From: Arthrobacter_B sp038069765
Lineage (GTDB): Bacteria > Actinomycetota > Actinomycetes > Actinomycetales > Micrococcaceae
DNA: 64,000 nucleotides
Direction of reading: 5' to 3'
Assembly (NCBI RefSeq): GCF_038069765.1
Contig: NZ_JBBPFS010000006.1
Span: forward strand, 1 to 64,000
This document shows, one piece after another, positions 57,563 through 64,000 of this stretch (position 1 is the first letter of the stretch; every line of letters starts with the position of its first letter). The position numbers and the translations under genes were made by a program. The notes below the pieces were generated by a model. The model saw only the letters and a program-made list of their open reading frames with translations, did no database searches and had not been told where the DNA came from.

Positions 57563-58063
57563 ATGAGTGAATCTGATGCATCCGGTCCCCGGTGGCTGAG
57601 CCCGGAGGAACGGCGGGCCTGGCTGGCGCTGTACGCGGTGGCCACCCGGCTGACCCCCACCTTGGATGCAGACCTGTTCAAGCGGGCACGGATCACCCTG
57701 TTTGACTATCATGTGCTGGCGATGGCTTCCGAAGCGCCGAACCGGGCCCTTCCCATGAGCGAGCTGGCGGCACGGTCCAACGCCTCGCTCTCCCGCCTGT
57801 CCCATGTGGTGAAGAAGCTGGAGGGCCGCGGCTGGATGGAACGGTCCCAGTCGCCCGTCGATGCCCGCGTGACCATGGCCGCACTGACTCAGGAGGGCAT
57901 GGCGGCCCTTGAGGGGCTGGCCCCGGATCATGTAGGCACAGTGCGGGACCTGGTCTTTGACGGGCTTGATGCCCGCGACGTCGAGGACCTTGAGCGGGTG
58001 GGGCGCAGGATCCTCGCCCGGATCGAACCGGGCATCGGGTTCCTTGACGAAGAGGGCGCCTGA
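57563..58063 (+). CDS. MarR-family transcriptional regulator
   Basis: A 166-residue winged-helix protein: EERRAWLALYAVATRLTPTLDADLFKRARITLFDYHVLAMASEAPNRALPMSELAARSNASLSRLSHVVKKLEGRGWMERSQSPVDARVTMAALTQEGMAALEGLAPDH is the standard MarR fold with recognition helix near residue 75. No ribosome-binding site of note precedes it. It may regulate the upstream transporter or the downstream GlgC-like gene, but nothing in the sequence fixes this. Confidence 0.92.
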   Translation: MSESDASGPRWLSPEERRAWLALYAVATRLTPTLDADLFKRARITLFDYHVLAMASEAPNRALPMSELAARSNASLSRLSHVVKKLEGRGWMERSQSPVDARVTMAALTQEGMAALEGLAPDHVGTVRDLVFDGLDARDVEDLERVGRRILARIEPGIGFLDEEGA

Positions 58064-58134
58064 CACCGGGATTTAGCGTTTGCTAGCGTAGTGAGAGCTG
58101 AGCAGCCCCACCAACCCAGCGAGAGGTACTACTC

Positions 58135-59280
58135 ATGCATGCGCCGCGGATCCTGACCATTATTCTTGCCGGCGGAACCGGGGGCCGGCTCGGAGCGCTC
58201 ACCGAGCACCGGGCGAAGCCGGCCATGCCGGTGGCGGGCTCCTACCGGCTCATCGACATTCCCCTGTCCAACCTCCACAACAGCGGGTTCTCCGACGTCT
58301 GGATCGTGGAGCAGTACAAGCCCAAATCCCTCAACGACCACCTGGTCAGCGGGCGCCCCTGGGACCTGGACCGGACCAACGGGGGACTGCGCGTCCTGCC
58401 GCCGTACCAGGGCGGGGAAGGGGAGGGGTTTGCCGAGGGCAATGCCGACGCGCTTTACCGGCAGGCCGACTACATCCGTGAATATGATCCGGACCTGGTG
58501 CTGGTGCTCAGCGCCGACCACCTCTACCGCCTGGACTACCGCGACGTCGTGGCCACCCACGAAGAGGCCAATGCCGCACTGACGGTAGTGACCACCAAGA
58601 TCCGCAACAACCCCTCGGACCACGGTGTCGTCGAAGCCGCCGACGGGGAGGTGGCCGGCTTCGAGTACAAGCCGGAAAACCCGAAGACTGACCGGGCGGC
58701 CGCCGAGATCTTCCTGTATGACGCCGCCGTCCTGCTGTCCGCCATGGACGAACTGATGGAAAAGGAAGGCAAGCTTGAGGACTACGGGGACCAGCTGATT
58801 CCGTACCTGGTCCGGACCGAAAAAGTAGCCGAACACCGGCTCGACGGCTACTGGCGGGATATGGGGACTCCGCGCAGCTACCACCAGGGCCACATGGATC
58901 TCATCGACGGGCGGGGGCTGGTCTTCGACGACCCGAAATGGCCGATCCTGAGCGCGGCGCCGCGCCGGCTGCCCGGCTATGTGGGGGACGGCGCGCAGGT
59001 CTCCGGGAGCCTGCTTGCCCCGGGGTCGCGGGTGGAAGGGACCGTCCGGCGCAGCGTGATTGGCCCGGGCGCAGTGGTGGAAGCCGGCGCGGACGTTGAA
59101 TCCTGCGTGATCCTCGGAGATGTCCGGGTCCGCTCCGGCGCGCGGCTCCGCAACGCCATTGTGGACGCGGACGCGGTGATCGGCGGAGGCACGGAACTGG
59201 ACGGTGCGCAGCTGGATCCGGACGCAGGCGTGGTGGTTGTCGGTGCGGACGGCGCCGTTGACGCCCCGCCGTCGTCGTAA
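58135..59280 (+). CDS. glgC: Glucose-1-phosphate adenylyltransferase-like enzyme
   Basis: A 381-residue sugar-nucleotide enzyme. The nucleotidyltransferase core starts LTIILAGGTGGRLGALTEHRAKPAMPVAGSYRLIDIPLSN, with GNADALYRQADYI, VLVLSADHLYRLDY and HRLDGYWRDMGTPRSYHQGHMDLI, and the C-terminal left-handed beta-helix repeats (SLLAPGSRVEGTVRRSVIGPGAVVEAGADVESCVILGDVRVRSGARLRNAIVD) complete the GlgC architecture. It makes ADP-glucose for glycogen. The MalQ at 13 kb is the only other obvious alpha-glucan gene here. Ribosome-binding site GAGAGG precedes the ATG. The gene symbol is an assignment by family. Confidence 0.9.
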   Translation: MHAPRILTIILAGGTGGRLGALTEHRAKPAMPVAGSYRLIDIPLSNLHNSGFSDVWIVEQYKPKSLNDHLVSGRPWDLDRTNGGLRVLPPYQGGEGEGFAEGNADALYRQADYIREYDPDLVLVLSADHLYRLDYRDVVATHEEANAALTVVTTKIRNNPSDHGVVEAADGEVAGFEYKPENPKTDRAAAEIFLYDAAVLLSAMDELMEKEGKLEDYGDQLIPYLVRTEKVAEHRLDGYWRDMGTPRSYHQGHMDLIDGRGLVFDDPKWPILSAAPRRLPGYVGDGAQVSGSLLAPGSRVEGTVRRSVIGPGAVVEAGADVESCVILGDVRVRSGARLRNAIVDADAVIGGGTELDGAQLDPDAGVVVVGADGAVDAPPSS

Positions 59281-59283
59281 ACC

Positions 59284-59310
59284 GTGCCCGGCGACCGTGA
59301 GGTCGGGCAC
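59284..59310 (+). terminator. Hairpin after the GlgC-like gene
   Basis: GTGCCCG/GGGCAC arms with an inner GCGACC/GGTCG part and a GTGA loop, directly after the stop codon; one bulged base, no T run. Confidence 0.55.
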
Positions 59311-59683
59311 GTTAACCGGGTAGGGTGTCCCGCCGGTTTGAATGAACGGCGGCTTGCCCCTAGGATAGAGAGGCGTTAAGTTGCGCCTGTGCCCACCCGG
59401 CCCGCTGTGAAGCAGCCGGAGGGACATTTGCGCGGCCACCCGTATAAACCTAGAATTGAAGGCTGTCCCGGCAGATACTGCTTGGCTTCCTGAACTTCAC
59501 CGTCTTCCCCGCGGCGAGGCACTTCGGCTGGATCTCACCCCGCCAGGTTCACCTCCGGAAAGTCGCAGTAATAACGGTGTCAAAACTGGTGGCGGGACGC
59601 TCTTTATGGCAGGTGCTTAGGCAAACGCCCTGTGTCTGTTTTTTGAGGACCGTCATATTTACTACAACTGGAGGAGAGAGATC
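59311..59683. promoter_or_regulatory. Promoter region of the ribosomal-protein operon
   Basis: No gene is visible. TTGCGC at 59428-59433 and TAGAAT at 59451-59456 with 17-bp spacing are the best promoter candidate, giving an untranslated leader of about 220 nt. I found no AATGATAATCATT-like Zur box. The ribosome-binding site GGAGGAGA lies just before ATG 59684. Confidence 0.5.
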
Positions 59684-59920
59684 ATGGCAGCATACTGCCA
59701 GGTCACCGGAGCCATTCCCGGCTTTGGTCACAGCATTTCGCACTCGCACCGCCGCAACAAGCGCCGGTTCGACCCGAATATTCAGAAGAAGCGTTACTGG
59801 GTTCCGTCCCTGCGCCGCAACGTTACGCTGCAGGTTTCGGCCCGCGGCATCAAGACGATCGACGTGCGCGGTATCGACGCCGTCATCACTGACCTTATCG
59901 CGAAGGGTGTGAAGCTCTAG
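59684..59920 (+). CDS. rpmB: 50S ribosomal protein L28, zinc-free form
   Basis: A 78-residue L28. It starts MAAYCQVTGAIPGFGHSISHSHRRNKRRFDPNIQKKRYWVPSLRRNVTLQVSARGIKTIDVRGIDAVITDL. Only one cysteine is present, so the four-cysteine zinc site of C+ L28 is missing. It is first in the three-gene cluster rpmB-rpmG-rpsN and its stop overlaps the rpmG start (TAGTG). The GGAGGAG upstream is a strong ribosome-binding site. Confidence 0.96.
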   Translation: MAAYCQVTGAIPGFGHSISHSHRRNKRRFDPNIQKKRYWVPSLRRNVTLQVSARGIKTIDVRGIDAVITDLIAKGVKL

Positions 59921-60087
59921 TGGCTAAGGACAAGGACGTACGTCCGATCATCAAGCTGAAGTCGACCGCCGGCACCGGGTACACGTATGTGACCCGCAAG
60001 AACCGTCGTAACGACCCGGACCGCATGGTCCTGAAGAAGTACGACCCGAAGATCCGCCAGCACGTCGAATTCCGTGAGGAGCGCTAA
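59920..60087 (+). CDS. rpmG: 50S ribosomal protein L33, zinc-free form
   Basis: A 55-residue L33 read from GTG 59920, overlapping the rpmB stop by one base. The sequence VAKDKDVRPIIKLKST, AGTGYTYVTRKNRRNDPDRMVLKKYDPKIRQHVEFREER contains no cysteines where C+ L33 has CxxC pairs. Because of its length and GTG start it is easily missed. rpsN follows after 2 bp. Confidence 0.95.
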   Translation: MAKDKDVRPIIKLKSTAGTGYTYVTRKNRRNDPDRMVLKKYDPKIRQHVEFREER

Positions 60088-60089
60088 AC

Positions 60090-60395
60090 ATGGCAAAGAA
60101 GTCAAAGATTGCCCGCAACGAGCAGCGCAAGGTCGTTGTTGAGCGCTACGCTGCAAAGCGCCTCGAACTGAAGAAGACCCTGGTGGATCCGAACGCCACC
60201 GACGAAGCCCGCGAAGCTGCACGCCTCGGCCTGCAGAAGCTTCCGCGCAACGCCTCGCCGGTTCGCCTTCGCAACCGCGACCAGATCGACGGCCGCCCCC
60301 GCGGTACCCTCCAGAAGTTTGGTATCTCGCGTGTGCGTTTCCGCAACATGGCCCACGCAGGCGAACTGCCGGGCGTCAAGAAGTCCAGCTGGTAA
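60090..60395 (+). CDS. rpsN: 30S ribosomal protein S14, zinc-free long form
   Basis: A 101-residue S14 of the long type: MAKKSKIARNEQRKVVVERYAAKRLELKKTL, then KLPRNASPVRLRNRDQIDGRPRGTLQKFGISRVRFRNMAHAGELPGVKKSSW. No zinc CxxC motifs are present; the 61-residue zinc-binding S14 would have them. The terminator after it ends the operon. Confidence 0.96.
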   Translation: MAKKSKIARNEQRKVVVERYAAKRLELKKTLVDPNATDEAREAARLGLQKLPRNASPVRLRNRDQIDGRPRGTLQKFGISRVRFRNMAHAGELPGVKKSSW

Positions 60396-60415
60396 GCATC
60401 GCTTAATCTGCTCTG

Positions 60416-60450
60416 AAAGGGCGGCAACCTCTGAGGTTGCCGCCCTTTTT
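60416..60450 (+). terminator. Rho-independent terminator of the ribosomal-protein operon
   Basis: Perfect 15-bp stem AAAGGGCGGCAACCT with CTG loop and a T run. Confidence 0.95.
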
Positions 60451-60726
60451 GCTGTCCGGGTGCCGTGCGGCGCCGCCCGCCCGGGCAAGGCAGCGCCGGT
60501 CCGGCCCTCCGCGGCCAATTCCGTGCCGTTGCAGGGAAGTTGCAGGAAAGCAGCCTACGAGCCGCAGCGGGGCAAATGGCACCTTTTTCTGGGCTGAGAG
60601 CGGAAAAAACCGCTAAAAACAGCGGATTTTGCCGGACTTTCGGTGTCAGGCTGGTAAGTTTTCCAACAGTGGCGGTTTCGCATCCGTGATCCGCTCGAGC
60701 TAACCCCTAGTCCAGGAGGACATAAA
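60451..60726. promoter_or_regulatory. Upstream region of the HU gene
   Basis: No gene is seen. A short hairpin AAAACCGCT/AGCGGATTTT at 60606-60630 could be an attenuator or terminator-like element. The strong ribosome-binding site AGGAGG at 60714-60719 defines the TTG start of the HU gene. Confidence 0.55.
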
Positions 60727-61014
60727 TTGGCTATGAACCGCAGTGAACTTGTTGCAGCAGTCGCAGAGAAGTCCGGCAACAGCCAGACCGCAGTTAATGG
60801 CGTGCTTGACGCTGTCTTCGAGATCTTCGCAACCTCCGTTGCCAATGGTGAAAAGATCACCATCCCGGGCTGGCTCGCCGTTGAGCGCACCGACCGCGCT
60901 GCCCGCACCGGCCGCAACCCGCAGACCGGCGAAACCATCCAGATCCCCGCAGGCCACAGCGTCAAGCTGACCGCGGGCTCCAAGCTGAAGGCTTCGGTCT
61001 CCAACAAGAAGTAA
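60727..61014 (+). CDS. hup: HU-type DNA-binding protein
   Basis: A 95-residue histone-like protein that bends and compacts DNA. It reads MAMNRSELVAAVAEKSGNSQTAVNGVLDAVFEIFATSVANGEKITIPGWLAVERTDRAARTGRNPQTGETIQIPAGHSVKLTAGSKLKASVSNKK, with the HU DNA-contact arm GRNPQTGETIQIPA. TTG 60727 is the start because AGGAGG is 7 nt upstream of it, while the ATG two codons later is too far (13 nt). A GC-rich hairpin follows at 61030-61059. Confidence 0.96.
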   Translation: MAMNRSELVAAVAEKSGNSQTAVNGVLDAVFEIFATSVANGEKITIPGWLAVERTDRAARTGRNPQTGETIQIPAGHSVKLTAGSKLKASVSNKK

Positions 61015-61029
61015 CTTCTTCGCATGTGC

Positions 61030-61060
61030 AAGGGCCGGTGCCGGAAGGCGCCGGCCCTTT
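61030..61060 (+). terminator. Rho-independent terminator after HU
   Basis: AAGGGCCGG...CCGGCCCTT arms with inner TGCC/GGCG pairing and a GGAA loop, ending in TTT. Confidence 0.9.
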
Positions 61061-61106
61061 CCGCGTAATTAGCCCAAATTTCTACCGTGGGTAGAGAATA
61101 GGTAAC

Positions 61107-63266
61107 GTGCCTAAAACTGCCAACACCGATACCGCAGCCGGCGGCCGGGCCGGAAGGGATTCCCGCCCCGCACCCGGTGCTCCCGCTGCCGAGGCGGCCG
61201 TCCGGAACGGCTGGCTGATCGCAGCCGTCGCCGTCATGCTCACCGCGCTGGCTTCAGCTCTGCTCTTCTCCGGAGCCGCAGCCGCCCAGCAGCTGTCCGA
61301 TCCCGGGGCCCTGACCCGGTGGGCGCTGCCGGTGGCCAAGGCGGTGCAGAACGCGGCCATGGCCGCCGTCATCGGCGCCTTGGTCTTCGCGGTGGCCATC
61401 CTGCCCAAATCCCTGAAACTGAAGCGGGGCCGCAGGATCGAGGCCGGAGAGCCGGAACATCCCGCGTTCGCCAAGACCCTGTCGCTGGCCGGAGCGGCCG
61501 CTGCGGTCTGGACGCTGTCCGCCGTCGCCGTACTGCTCTTCACCTACTCGGATGTGTCCGGGCTGCCGCTGAGTTCCGAGGCCAGCTACACCCAGGGCCT
61601 GGGATCCTTCGTCACTGATTTCTCCACCGGGCGGGCATGGCTGGCCGTGAGCATTATTGCCGCCGTGGTGACCACCCTGGCTTTCGGCGTCCGGTCCCTG
61701 AACGCACTGGCCGCCACTGCCGTGCTGGCTGCAGGCGCCATCATTCCCATTGCCCTGGTCGGACATTCCGCCGGCGGCGATGACCACAGCGCGGCCGTCA
61801 ACTCGATCGGACTGCACCTGGCCGGCGTTTGCCTGTGGATCGGCGGACTCATTGTCCTGGCCGTCGTGTCCCGCCGGCTGGGCCCCATCACCGGCGTCGT
61901 CCTGCGCCGCTATTCTGCCCTGGCCGGTTTCGCATTCGCCCTGGTGCTGCTCTCCGGCGTCGTGAACGCCTCCCTGCGGATCACCTCGCTCGAGCAGCTG
62001 AACTCGGAGTGGGGCGCCCTGGTGATCGTCAAGGCTGCGGCAACTCTGCTGCTGGGGGTCATCGGCTTCCTCCACCGCCGCTGGATCATTCCGCAGCTGC
62101 CCGCGAAGGTCCCCGGCTCCGCCGAAGGGTCCAGCGAGCACGGCGGACCGAAACAAAAGAGTGCCGGCCGCATCCTCTGGCAGCTCATCGCCGTCGAACT
62201 GCTGATCATGGGCGCCGTCTCCGGCGTGGCGGTGGCGCTGGGCCGCACCGCCACCCCCCGCCCTGAGGAACTGCCGCCCAATGCCTCCCCGGCACGCATC
62301 CTGACCGGGTACGACCTTCCGCCGGAACTGACCCTGGAGCGCTACCTCACGGAATGGCGCTTCGACTGGCTCTGGGTCGCCATCGTGCTCACCCTCGCGG
62401 TCGCTTATCTGCGCGGAGTGGTCAAAGTCCGCCGGCGCGGGGACAAATGGCCGCTGGTCCGGACCCTGTGCTGGCTGGCCGGCCTTGCGATGCTGACGTA
62501 TGTCACCTCCGGCGCCCCGGCCGTCTACGGCATGGTTCTGTTCAGCACCCACATGCTCGCCCACATGTCCCTGACCATGGTGGTTCCCCTGTTCCTGGTC
62601 CTCGGGGCGCCGGTGACGCTGGCTCTGAAGGCCCTCACGCCGCGCGGCGACGGAACCCGCGGCATCCGCGAGTGGATCCTCGTGGGTGTGCACTCATGGT
62701 TCTCCAAGCTCGTCACCAACCCGATCTTCGCGGCAGTGAACTTTGCCGGCTCCATCGTGGTGTTCTACTACTCCGAGCTGTTCGGCTTCGCCCTGCGCCA
62801 GCACGTGGGCCATGAACTGATGATCGTGCACTTCCTGCTGACCGGGTACATCTTCGTCCTGACGATGATCGGCATCGACCCGCTGCCGTACCGGGCGCCG
62901 TATCCGCTGCGCCTGGTGATCCTGCTGGCCACCATGGCGTTCCACGCGTTCTTTGGGGTGGCGGTGATGGGCGGCACCTCGCTGATCCAGGCCTCCTACT
63001 TCGGAAACATGGGCCGGGAGTGGGGACTCTCCGCCCTTGCCGACCAGCAGCTGGGCGGATCCATCATGTGGGGAGTCGGTGAAATTCCCACGGTGATGGT
63101 GGCAATCGGCGTGGCCCTGCAGTGGTCGCGGACGGACGCCCGCGAAACACGGCGTAAAGACCGGGCCGCCGAGCGGAATAATGAGGCTGAGCTCGCCGCT
63201 TACAACAATATGTTCGCCAATCTGGCCAAGCGGGATGCCAGCAGCCCTGAAGGAGATCGTAAATGA
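61107..63266 (+). CDS. Fused CopD-type / CtaG-type copper and cytochrome oxidase assembly membrane protein
   Basis: A 719-residue polytopic protein. The N-terminal half has the CopD-like copper-resistance core (about 100-320: ALPVAKAVQNAAMAAVIGALVFAVAIL, VGHSAGGDDHSAAVNSIGLHLAGVCLWIGGLIVLAVV, with His residues), and the C-terminal half the caa3/CtaG-type domain (about 400-680: LTLERYLTEWRFDWLWVAIVLTLAVAYLRGV, SGAPAVYGMVLFSTHMLAHMSLTMVVPLFLVLGAPVTLALKALT, HELMIVHFLLTGYIFVLTMIGIDPLPY). It is likely involved in copper delivery to cytochrome oxidase. GTG 61107 is used; no clear ribosome-binding site precedes it. Its stop overlaps the next start (ATGA). Confidence 0.93.
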   Translation: MPKTANTDTAAGGRAGRDSRPAPGAPAAEAAVRNGWLIAAVAVMLTALASALLFSGAAAAQQLSDPGALTRWALPVAKAVQNAAMAAVIGALVFAVAILPKSLKLKRGRRIEAGEPEHPAFAKTLSLAGAAAAVWTLSAVAVLLFTYSDVSGLPLSSEASYTQGLGSFVTDFSTGRAWLAVSIIAAVVTTLAFGVRSLNALAATAVLAAGAIIPIALVGHSAGGDDHSAAVNSIGLHLAGVCLWIGGLIVLAVVSRRLGPITGVVLRRYSALAGFAFALVLLSGVVNASLRITSLEQLNSEWGALVIVKAAATLLLGVIGFLHRRWIIPQLPAKVPGSAEGSSEHGGPKQKSAGRILWQLIAVELLIMGAVSGVAVALGRTATPRPEELPPNASPARILTGYDLPPELTLERYLTEWRFDWLWVAIVLTLAVAYLRGVVKVRRRGDKWPLVRTLCWLAGLAMLTYVTSGAPAVYGMVLFSTHMLAHMSLTMVVPLFLVLGAPVTLALKALTPRGDGTRGIREWILVGVHSWFSKLVTNPIFAAVNFAGSIVVFYYSELFGFALRQHVGHELMIVHFLLTGYIFVLTMIGIDPLPYRAPYPLRLVILLATMAFHAFFGVAVMGGTSLIQASYFGNMGREWGLSALADQQLGGSIMWGVGEIPTVMVAIGVALQWSRTDARETRRKDRAAERNNEAELAAYNNMFANLAKRDASSPEGDRK

Positions 63267-64000
63267 CTGAAACCGTGCGTGCCGGCTACCGGGTGCGGGC
63301 CTCTGCCCTTGAGGGCCGCAACTGGCTCAACACCGGCGGCCGCCAGCTGGGGCTGGAAGACCTGCGCGGGAAGGTCGTGCTGCTGGACTTCTGGACCTTC
63401 TGCTGCATCAACTGCCTGCACGTGCTGGATGAGCTGCGCCCGCTGGAGGAGAAGTACTCCGACGTGCTGGTCACAGTGGGCGTGCACTCGCCCAAGTTTG
63501 AACACGAAGCGGATCCGGTGGCCCTGGCCGCGGCCGTGGAGCGCTATGAGATCCACCACCCGGTCCTGGACGACCCCGAGCTGCTCACCTGGCAGGCCTA
63601 TGCCGCACGTGCCTGGCCCACCCTTGTGGTCCTGGATCCCGAGGGCTACATCGTGGCCAACCTCTCCGGTGAAGGACATGCCGCCGGCCTGGATTCGCTG
63701 ATCGGCGAACTGGTTGCCGAGCACGAGGCCAAGGGAACACTGCACCGCGGAGACGGTCCGTACGTCCCGGCCGAGCCCACCGCCGGAAACCTGCGCTTCC
63801 CGGGCAAAGCGGTTCCGCTGCCCGGAGGCACCTTCCTGGTGGCCGACACCGGCCACCACCGCCTGGTGGAGCTGGAAGCGGACCTCACGACGGTGCGCTC
63901 CGTCATCGGGGACGGGACGAAGGGCTGGCAGGACGGCTCGGCAGCCGCAGCCCGCTTCAACGAGCCCCAGGGGCTGGCGGTGCTTCCCGCAGCCGTAGCC
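63263..64000 (+). CDS. Thioredoxin-like / NHL-repeat protein (partial)
   Basis: The 5' 246 codons of a longer gene that runs off the window. The thioredoxin-like domain has GKVVLLDFWTFCCINCLHVLDELRPLEEKY with an unusual C-C-x-x-C redox motif, followed by a linker and the first NHL-type beta-propeller blades (NLRFPGKAVPLPGGTFLVADTGHHRLVELE). The family is common in actinobacteria; a role in disulfide or thioether chemistry coupled to cytochrome assembly is possible given the neighbouring CtaG. The ATG overlaps the upstream stop (ATGA). Confidence 0.9.
   Translation, partial: MTETVRAGYRVRASALEGRNWLNTGGRQLGLEDLRGKVVLLDFWTFCCINCLHVLDELRPLEEKYSDVLVTVGVHSPKFEHEADPVALAAAVERYEIHHPVLDDPELLTWQAYAARAWPTLVVLDPEGYIVANLSGEGHAAGLDSLIGELVAEHEAKGTLHRGDGPYVPAEPTAGNLRFPGKAVPLPGGTFLVADTGHHRLVELEADLTTVRSVIGDGTKGWQDGSAAAARFNEPQGLAVLPAAVA

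Noticed and set aside
61254..62693. A 479-residue minus-strand frame
   Set aside because: It is antisense to the CopD-CtaG fusion and has a Gln/Gly/Asp/His-rich shadow composition.
1..64000. CRISPR arrays, tRNA and rRNA genes
   Set aside because: I looked for regularly spaced direct repeats, cloverleaf-like sequences with CCA-type ends and conserved rRNA stretches and found none that I could support.

Overview
The window looks like chromosomal DNA from a high-GC actinobacterium of the Micrococcaceae, most likely Arthrobacter or a close relative. Supporting signs are strong GC bias at third codon positions, many GTG and TTG starts, several genes that appear to be transcribed without a leader, a DUF222/HNH endonuclease, DtxR/IdeR-like iron boxes, and the order rpmB-rpmG-rpsN / HU / CopD-CtaG / thioredoxin-NHL. 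The genus call is an inference from protein style and gene order; no 16S rRNA gene is present. I saw no rRNA, tRNA, CRISPR array or prophage. The only clear mobile element is the end of an IS110-family insertion sequence at the left edge.

Layout. 0-6 kb: IS110 transposase tail fused to an AbgT-type transporter, then an ATP-grasp ligase, a FadD-type acyl-CoA ligase and a PRC/DUF2382 stress protein. 6-11 kb: a LysR regulator divergent from a 1158-aa bifunctional PutA. 11-15 kb: small proteins, an SDR-fold protein without its catalytic residues, and MalQ. 15-20 kb: a histidine kinase / response regulator / ABC exporter operon on the minus strand. 20-26.8 kb: M20 amidohydrolase, DoxX-like protein, SMP-30-like lipoprotein, DUF6308 protein, HNH endonuclease, hotdog thioesterase and RibD-like reductase. 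26.9-29.8 kb: a 959-aa protein made almost wholly of heptad repeats between two membrane anchors. 30-33 kb: OFA-type MFS transporter with a 36-aa small subunit missed by length cut-offs, then a zinc alcohol dehydrogenase. 33-38 kb: an SDR / acyl-CoA dehydrogenase / phosphotransferase operon behind a perfect 28-bp palindrome, then a large FadE. 38-48 kb: MarR, a Rieske protein, an iron-siderophore binding lipoprotein, MscS, a second PRC protein, YihY, an APC permease, a thioredoxin-reductase-like enzyme, a nucleotide-sugar-type epimerase and a glutathionyl-hydroquinone-reductase homologue. 48-52.6 kb: a four-gene iron-siderophore operon (two FecCD permeases, ATPase, siderophore-interacting protein). 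52.6-64 kb: M23 peptidase, lipid kinase, SGNH hydrolase, MHS-type MFS, MarR, GlgC-like enzyme, zinc-free ribosomal proteins L28/L33/S14, HU, CopD-CtaG fusion and the start of a thioredoxin-NHL protein.

How parts fit together. Iron acquisition is split between 39.5 kb (binding protein) and 48.4-52.6 kb (permeases, ATPase, reductase), and each part has a DtxR/IdeR-like box. The 32.9-36.1 kb operon has the kinase-plus-acyl-CoA-dehydrogenase pairing known from 4-hydroxy-acid catabolism (LvaA/LvaC, ACAD10/11). The giant heptad protein and the thioesterase about 4 kb away share an identical 14-bp operator-like sequence in the same orientation relative to each gene, so one TetR-type repressor encoded elsewhere may control both. 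I regard that pair as the best candidate here for an undescribed system.
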